Assembly (NCBI GenBank): GCA_002713145.1
Contig: PAVS01000001.1
Coordinates: 186,001 to 250,000, forward strand
Source: Halobacteriovoraceae bacterium
Lineage (GTDB): Bacteria > Bdellovibrionota > Bacteriovoracia > Bacteriovoracales > Bacteriovoracaceae
Length of the DNA stretch: 64,000 nucleotides
Direction of reading: 5' to 3'
Part shown: one piece after another, positions 59,453-64,000 of the stretch
Layout: every line of letters begins with the position of its first letter
How positions within the stretch are numbered: the stretch's first letter is position 1
Translations under genes and position numbers: made by a program
Notes under the pieces: generated by a model
What the model saw: only the letters and a program-made list of their open reading frames with translations
What the model was told of the DNA's origin: nothing
The model's database searches: none

Positions 59453-59805
59453 TTTGGTTTTCCCCTATTTTTAACTTACCCTTCATGGTTAACCTTCCGG
59501 GTTAATTCAGTTAATAAAACTTTTAGTGCTTCGGCGCCTCTAAATAACGCTACCGCACCAGGCGTTTTTAATGCCCATTACATACACGTCATTTTAGAAA
59601 AAAGTCAACTCGATTAGTCAAAAAAAGTTGAACGATCCCTAATTTAACCAAAATTAAGTATTTTTTACTCACTGCATCAGTGAGACGGGCGGCAAATCAC
59701 GCCTATTTGGCCTGGAAAATAGCTGGGAATTCATTTTTCGACTCTAGATTCCGATATCAAAGCAACAGCTCACAAAGAGCTTTTTACGAAAAATTAAGGT
59801 GTTAC
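59453..59805. other. Intergenic region between divergent PhaR-like and TPR genes
   Basis: 353 bases. It holds inverted repeats TTAACC/GGTTAA (59489-59505) and CTCACTG-CAT-CAGTGAG (59668-59684). A GCGCCT...AGGCGT pairing before TTTT (about 59537-59565) makes a weak plus-strand terminator. The TPR reading frame is open upstream to 59680 but lacks a signal peptide from there. Nothing else is identified. Confidence 0.4.
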
Positions 59806-61680
59806 ATGCATTCTCTAAACTTTTTATTGACCCTGACACTCATCATTGGAGTTTTATCTTGTTCCCAGGCTCCGGTGAAAAAAACCGAAACCAGAGATAT
59901 TTCACAGCTGACTCCCGAAGAAATCAATAAAGTTAATGAGGAGGCAACTAAAAAAGTGTCTCAAAGACTGAAAGAGCTGGCCTCGGCTGCCAAGAAGTCT
60001 GGACCAGAGAAGGTACAGTTTCTCGCAAGTGATATGTATCTCAAAGCCTCTGCTGCATTGATGGAAGGAGATTATTATACTGCGAATATAATCTTTGAGC
60101 AGCTCATACAATTGGTTCCTAATGATGATTTTGTGAAACAGAAATATGCTATTAGCTTGATTAGAACAGGAGAGCTGGAGCAGTCAAAAGTTCACTTAAG
60201 TGAATTATTTAATAAGTCAGGTAGAAAAGATCCAAAAATGGGACTTGTTCTAGCAGGTGTTCACGGAAGTTTGGGAGAGGTTAAGGAAGCGAGAGAAATC
60301 TATCAAAGACTAGTTGCTAAGAATCCCCAAAATGAAGAAGCATGTATCTTTCTTGCTAAGTCCTATGCCGTGGAAAAGAAAGCGGGCAAAGCCATTGGAC
60401 TTCTCGAAAAATGCTCAAATCGAAATCCAAAAAAACCAATTTTTGACTACTATATTGGAAAAATAAATGTCGAAAAAGAGAATTTTAAAGCAGCGATTGC
60501 TGCCTTTAAAAGGTCTTTAAAAAAGGACCCGGAGTTCTCGCTTGCAGTCATTGCATTAGGGGTCATCACTGAAGAGCAGGGCAAGCATGAGCAAGCATTG
60601 AAAATATATGAGAATCATCTAGATAAGCATCCTAACGACACTATTGTCCTTACTAGAGTGGTTCAGATCCTGTTTTCCCAAGGAAAGATGGCAGAGGTTA
60701 TTGAGTATGCCGAGCGTCTAAGTGACTATGAGCCAGAAAATTTGAACTTGAAGGCAAAGTTAGGAATCCTTTACAAAGATACGAAGCAATATGCAAAAGC
60801 GATATCAATATATAAGGATCTACTGAACTATGCTCCGGATAATGATATGCTTCTCTATTATCTTGGGTCGATTTATCAAGAAATAAGCGATTATGAAGAG
60901 GCTATAGTCTATTTTGGGAAGATACCTGAAAAAAGCGGACTCTATCAAGATAGCTCATTTCAAATAGCTCAAATGTTGTCCCTTTTAGCTAAAGCAGATT
61001 TTGATAAAACTAATGAAAAGGGTGATCAGCATAAGCGCTTTGTTAACTTTATAGATCAAAAGATTGAAGAGATAGAAGCATTTAAAGTTGAGTTTAGTGT
61101 CGTTAAAGCGGTTTATTTTGAAGGTCTTCTTGATAACGATGAAGCCATAGATATATTGGAGAGCTTAAGAGCTGAGAAGTCTTTTGAAAATGAGCATAGA
61201 TTTTATCTTGCCTCCCTATTTGAGAAAGAAGATGAGTTTGGCAAAGCAACAGAGTTGATTGAGGAAATTATTGAATTTGATCCTAAAAACGCACACGCTT
61301 GGAATTTTCTAGGGTATTCGTTATTAGAGCGTGGAGAAAAGCTGGACGATGCCTATAAATATATAAAAAAGGCAGTAGATCTGAAGCCAGATGATGGTTA
61401 TATCAGGGATTCTCTTGGTTGGTACTATTATAAGACTGGGAATTTACCTAAAGCGCTAGCTGAGGTTAAAAAAGCTGCTCAGCAAGTCCCCAATGACATG
61501 GCGATCAATAAGCACCTGGCCATTATTTATTCTTCTATGAAAGACTTTGGTAAGGCAAAGGAGTTTATTAAGAAGGCTTTAGAAACGGCTCAAAATGATC
61601 AGGAAAGAGAAGAGCTGGCACAAGCGTTAAAGGAATTGGAGCAAAAACGTATACCTGCTTCATTTAAGGCCAAAGAATAA
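59806..61680 (+). CDS. TPR-repeat lipoprotein
   Basis: 624 residues from ATG 59806, chosen because AAGGTG precedes it and a lipoprotein signal (GVLSC, Cys19) starts there. About twelve to fourteen tetratricopeptide repeats follow from residue 60 to the end (for example HAWNFLGYSLLERGEKLDDA, then DGYIRDSLGWYYYKTGNLPK). Lipidated TPR scaffolds often organise envelope or outer-membrane assembly complexes. The next gene also encodes a lipoprotein, possibly a partner. Confidence 0.85.
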   Translation: MHSLNFLLTLTLIIGVLSCSQAPVKKTETRDISQLTPEEINKVNEEATKKVSQRLKELASAAKKSGPEKVQFLASDMYLKASAALMEGDYYTANIIFEQLIQLVPNDDFVKQKYAISLIRTGELEQSKVHLSELFNKSGRKDPKMGLVLAGVHGSLGEVKEAREIYQRLVAKNPQNEEACIFLAKSYAVEKKAGKAIGLLEKCSNRNPKKPIFDYYIGKINVEKENFKAAIAAFKRSLKKDPEFSLAVIALGVITEEQGKHEQALKIYENHLDKHPNDTIVLTRVVQILFSQGKMAEVIEYAERLSDYEPENLNLKAKLGILYKDTKQYAKAISIYKDLLNYAPDNDMLLYYLGSIYQEISDYEEAIVYFGKIPEKSGLYQDSSFQIAQMLSLLAKADFDKTNEKGDQHKRFVNFIDQKIEEIEAFKVEFSVVKAVYFEGLLDNDEAIDILESLRAEKSFENEHRFYLASLFEKEDEFGKATELIEEIIEFDPKNAHAWNFLGYSLLERGEKLDDAYKYIKKAVDLKPDDGYIRDSLGWYYYKTGNLPKALAEVKKAAQQVPNDMAINKHLAIIYSSMKDFGKAKEFIKKALETAQNDQEREELAQALKELEQKRIPASFKAKE

Positions 61681-61719
61681 TATTTGATTAACTAGCCCAC
61701 TCGGGTCATCATAGCGGGC

Positions 61720-62319
61720 ATGAGATTAGTCGCCCTCTTAATTCTTATTCAAAGCTGTGCCCTTTTTAAGGGTAAGGATTTAAGCGATCAACTTGATGAG
61801 TCTTTGAAAAATGTCTGTCTTTCCTCACAAGGCAAAGGAAGGCTTCAAGTTGGAAATAGTAAATATGTATTTAGTTATGAAGCTGCCCTTGATGAAGAGC
61901 ATGCAAACTGGCTTTTGGCTTTGAATTTCCCCCTAAGGCCACAAGAAACCCTTCAGCTTGATTGGTCGCAAGAAGGGGGCACCAAATTAAAAACAAGTTT
62001 AGAAGATAAGATTATTAAAGAGAACCGAGGAGTAGATCCTCGATCTGTGGAAAACTTTGTCCAAGGACTTGGTGCATTGATCCAAGAAATAATTCACACC
62101 AGAACAAATGACGAAGCGCTTAAAACAAAACAATTCGATTGGAAGAAAGTGAGAAACGAATTATGGACTCTCAATAAAAAACGCAATATCAAAGCTAAAT
62201 TTAAAAAATTGGGAACAGAGGGTTTTTTTACTTTGATGGAACTAAGTTATTTAGAGCCAGATAAGAGCTTTTATAAGCTTGATCTTGTTGTGCGGCAATG
62301 TTTTGAGAACCAGAAATAA
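61720..62319 (+). CDS. Small lipoprotein, LolB-like
   Basis: 199 residues with a very short signal (IQSCALF, Cys13). The middle GKGRLQVGNSKYVFSYEA and WLLALNFPLRPQETLQLDW recall the beta-sheet of LolB (outer-membrane lipoprotein receptor), but the match is weak. It lies 39 nt after the TPR lipoprotein, a common neighbour of LolB-like genes. No clear ribosome-binding site. Confidence 0.45.
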   Translation: MRLVALLILIQSCALFKGKDLSDQLDESLKNVCLSSQGKGRLQVGNSKYVFSYEAALDEEHANWLLALNFPLRPQETLQLDWSQEGGTKLKTSLEDKIIKENRGVDPRSVENFVQGLGALIQEIIHTRTNDEALKTKQFDWKKVRNELWTLNKKRNIKAKFKKLGTEGFFTLMELSYLEPDKSFYKLDLVVRQCFENQK

Positions 62320-62393
62320 CCCAGATTTCTATAGATATATTCGCGAATAAAATCATGGATTAAGCGTGCTTATTCAGTGCCAAATTGCACTAG

Positions 62394-62422
62394 TTGTCAT
62401 ATGATAGCCGTTCTTATACAAA
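62394..62422 (+). promoter_or_regulatory. Possible promoter of the peptide-binding protein gene
   Basis: TTGTCA (62394-62399), 17-nt spacer, TACAAA (62417-62422, four of six). A perfect palindrome TATTCGCGAATA (62338-62349) lies upstream and could be an operator. Both are motif matches only. Confidence 0.35.
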
Positions 62423-62468
62423 ACCAAATGACTATATTTTAGTATTGAGGAAATAAAGGGAAGAGATT

Positions 62469-64000
62469 ATGAGATTTTTGTCACTTGTATTAACGATGTG
62501 TGCACTGATAGTGAGCTGTACCAAAAAGCAAAACTATGATGAAAAGGTTCTGAATGTAGTAAAGCCTGCTAAAGTTAAAGGACTTGATCCTGTAAATGCC
62601 GGTGACACTTATTCAAGTGCTGAAATCGCAAGAGTTTATGAGGGATTATTAGAATATCATTATTTAAAAAGACCTTTTGAGTTACAACCAAACCTTGCAG
62701 TAGCGATGCCTACCGTCTCGGAAGATGGACTTACTTATACTTTTAAAATTAAGCCAGGAGTTAAATTCCACGATAATAAATGTTTTCCTAATGGAAAGGG
62801 GCGTGAACTAGTTGCTCAAGATTTTGTTTATTCAATAAAAAGAATGGCAGATCTTAAAAATAACTCTACTGGATGGTGGCTTCTTGATGGAAGAATCAAA
62901 GGACTCAATGAATGGAGAGATCAATACAAGGGAAAAGATCCTAATTATGATCAGAAAGTTGAGGGGTTAACGGCTCTCGATAAATATACATTGCAATTTA
63001 AACTTACCTCTGAATATCCTCAGTTTCTCTATTCTTTAGCGATGGTTTATACCTACGCAGTTCCAAGAGAAGCAGTTGAAATGTATGGAGAGGAATTTCT
63101 AAATAACCCAGTTGGAACAGGTGCTTTTCAGATCACTGAGCCTTACTCGCAATCTAATACAATTGAATATGTGAGAAATCCTAATTACAGAGACGTTCGT
63201 TATCCAAGTGACGGGGCGAGTGATGCTGATGTAGCTGCAGGTCTCACAAAGTATGCAGGAAAAAAACTTCCACTTGTAGATAGAATCAAAGTTCAAATTC
63301 AAACAGAAGCTTCGACACGTTTCCTCTCTTTTCAGGATGGAAATGTGGATTACTCTGAGATTCCAAAAGATAATTTTGATACTGTAGTTACTCCTGATCA
63401 AGGGCTTACAGACGAGTTCAAAACCAGGGGAATTAACCTGGAGATCACCCCTGATTTAGATATAACCTATATTGCTTTTAACCATGATGATCCTCTGTTC
63501 AAAAATAACGTAAAACTTAAGCAAGCAATGAGTTTGGCTTATAACGGAGAAGAGGCTAACCAGCTTTTCTATAATGGTAGAGGTATGCTCGCTCAAACGA
63601 TTATCCCTCCAGGAATCGGTGGATATGATCCAAATTACAAAAATCCCTACGCAAAATACGATCTTAAAAAAGCTAAAGAGCTTTTAGCAGAAGCTGGATA
63701 CCCAGAAGGAAAAGGCTTGCCTGAAATTACTTACGACACAACAGCAACCACTGTGAGTCGACAGATGTCTGAATTTTTTGCGAAGTCAATGTCTGATATC
63801 GGAATAAAAATTAAAGTGAATACTAATACCTGGCCTCAACTAACCCAGAAAGTAAAAAAACGTCAGACTCAAATTTTTGGTATGGCATGGCTTGGAGATT
63901 ATCCGGATGCTGAGAACTTTCTTCAGCTTCTCTATGGTCCAAACTCTTCTCCTGGGCCAAATGGATCTAATTATAACGATGCAACTTTTAATACTGAGTT
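62469..64000 (+). CDS. Peptide/solute-binding lipoprotein of ABC transporter (SBP family 5), partial
   Basis: The 510 codons present run off the window end. The lipobox IVSC puts lipidated Cys at 17. SBP_bac_5 (OppA/DppA-like) sequence: GLDPVNAGDTYSS, YEGLLEYHYL, LTYTFKIKPGVKFHDN, VAQDFVYSIKRMAD, NPVGTGAFQI and the VKLKQAMSLAYN-type helix. It binds oligopeptides or similar solutes for import, which fits a predator or proteolytic lifestyle. AAAGGGAAGAG precedes the ATG. The permease genes are presumably beyond the window. Confidence 0.9.
   Translation, partial: MRFLSLVLTMCALIVSCTKKQNYDEKVLNVVKPAKVKGLDPVNAGDTYSSAEIARVYEGLLEYHYLKRPFELQPNLAVAMPTVSEDGLTYTFKIKPGVKFHDNKCFPNGKGRELVAQDFVYSIKRMADLKNNSTGWWLLDGRIKGLNEWRDQYKGKDPNYDQKVEGLTALDKYTLQFKLTSEYPQFLYSLAMVYTYAVPREAVEMYGEEFLNNPVGTGAFQITEPYSQSNTIEYVRNPNYRDVRYPSDGASDADVAAGLTKYAGKKLPLVDRIKVQIQTEASTRFLSFQDGNVDYSEIPKDNFDTVVTPDQGLTDEFKTRGINLEITPDLDITYIAFNHDDPLFKNNVKLKQAMSLAYNGEEANQLFYNGRGMLAQTIIPPGIGGYDPNYKNPYAKYDLKKAKELLAEAGYPEGKGLPEITYDTTATTVSRQMSEFFAKSMSDIGIKIKVNTNTWPQLTQKVKKRQTQIFGMAWLGDYPDAENFLQLLYGPNSSPGPNGSNYNDATFNTE

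Noticed and set aside
59680-59805. Longer N-terminus for the TPR lipoprotein
   Set aside because: Starting there would bury the lipoprotein signal 42 residues inside the protein. ATG 59806 has its own ribosome-binding site and starts the signal exactly.

Overview
The window is AT-rich, gene-dense bacterial chromosome. It probably comes from a Bdellovibrionota-type bacterium, with Bacteriovorax/Halobacteriovorax-like organisms the best guess. That placement is inferred from a complete fliLMNOPQR-flhBA-flhF-flhG-fliA motility operon, many small outer-membrane barrels and lipoproteins, an ArsA-like ATPase pair, a PHB_acc_N-type regulator and the low GC content. It has not been tested by any search. 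There is no rRNA, prophage, insertion sequence or CRISPR array.

Layout. 1-4 kb: tRNA-Glu and tRNA-Lys under one promoter, mtaB, purA. 3.4-7 kb: two beta-barrels, a heparanase-like (GH79) lipoprotein and small hypotheticals. 7-12.9 kb: murJ, then two adjacent secreted cysteine-rich/glycine-rich proteins that share a domain. 12.9-21 kb: uvrC, two zinc-ribbon proteins, a degenerate uracil-DNA-glycosylase-like protein, SpoIID and amidase wall enzymes, a candidate small RNA on the minus strand, a DsbA-like lipoprotein, HU and a MAPEG protein. 21-34.9 kb: the flagellar export/switch operon behind a good promoter, ending in flhF (with a ruined GTP site), flhG, fliA and a PAS/coiled-coil membrane protein. 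35-43.9 kb: feoAB, a hotdog protein, an M28 peptidase, a Suv3-like RNA helicase, and a DUF455/ATP-grasp pair. 44-54.3 kb: an envelope-oriented block with an acidic repeat protein, a membrane acyltransferase-like protein, a split membrane aminopropyltransferase, a very large cysteine-rich prepilin, small exported proteins, an HD-GYP protein and a degenerate PP2C-type protein. 54.3-64 kb: reverse transsulfuration genes, two ArsA-like ATPases, a barrel, a PhaR-like regulator, TPR and LolB-like lipoproteins and a truncated peptide-binding lipoprotein.

The most noteworthy observations are: (i) FlhF has lost its P-loop lysine and FlhG has lost the matching activator glutamine; (ii) genes appear to start at AUU and AUA behind good Shine-Dalgarno sequences, with a possible CUG case; (iii) a candidate CU-rich small RNA has its own terminator between two opposite-strand genes; (iv) two ArsA-like ATPases carry complementary active-site lesions; (v) an intrinsic-terminator-like hairpin sits inside the signal-peptide coding region of a barrel gene; (vi) a GH79 lipoprotein keeps both catalytic glutamates; and (vii) neighbouring secreted proteins share a cysteine domain.

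Starts were moved from the longest open frame wherever a Shine-Dalgarno sequence or signal peptide favoured another codon. All functional calls rest on motif recognition by eye.
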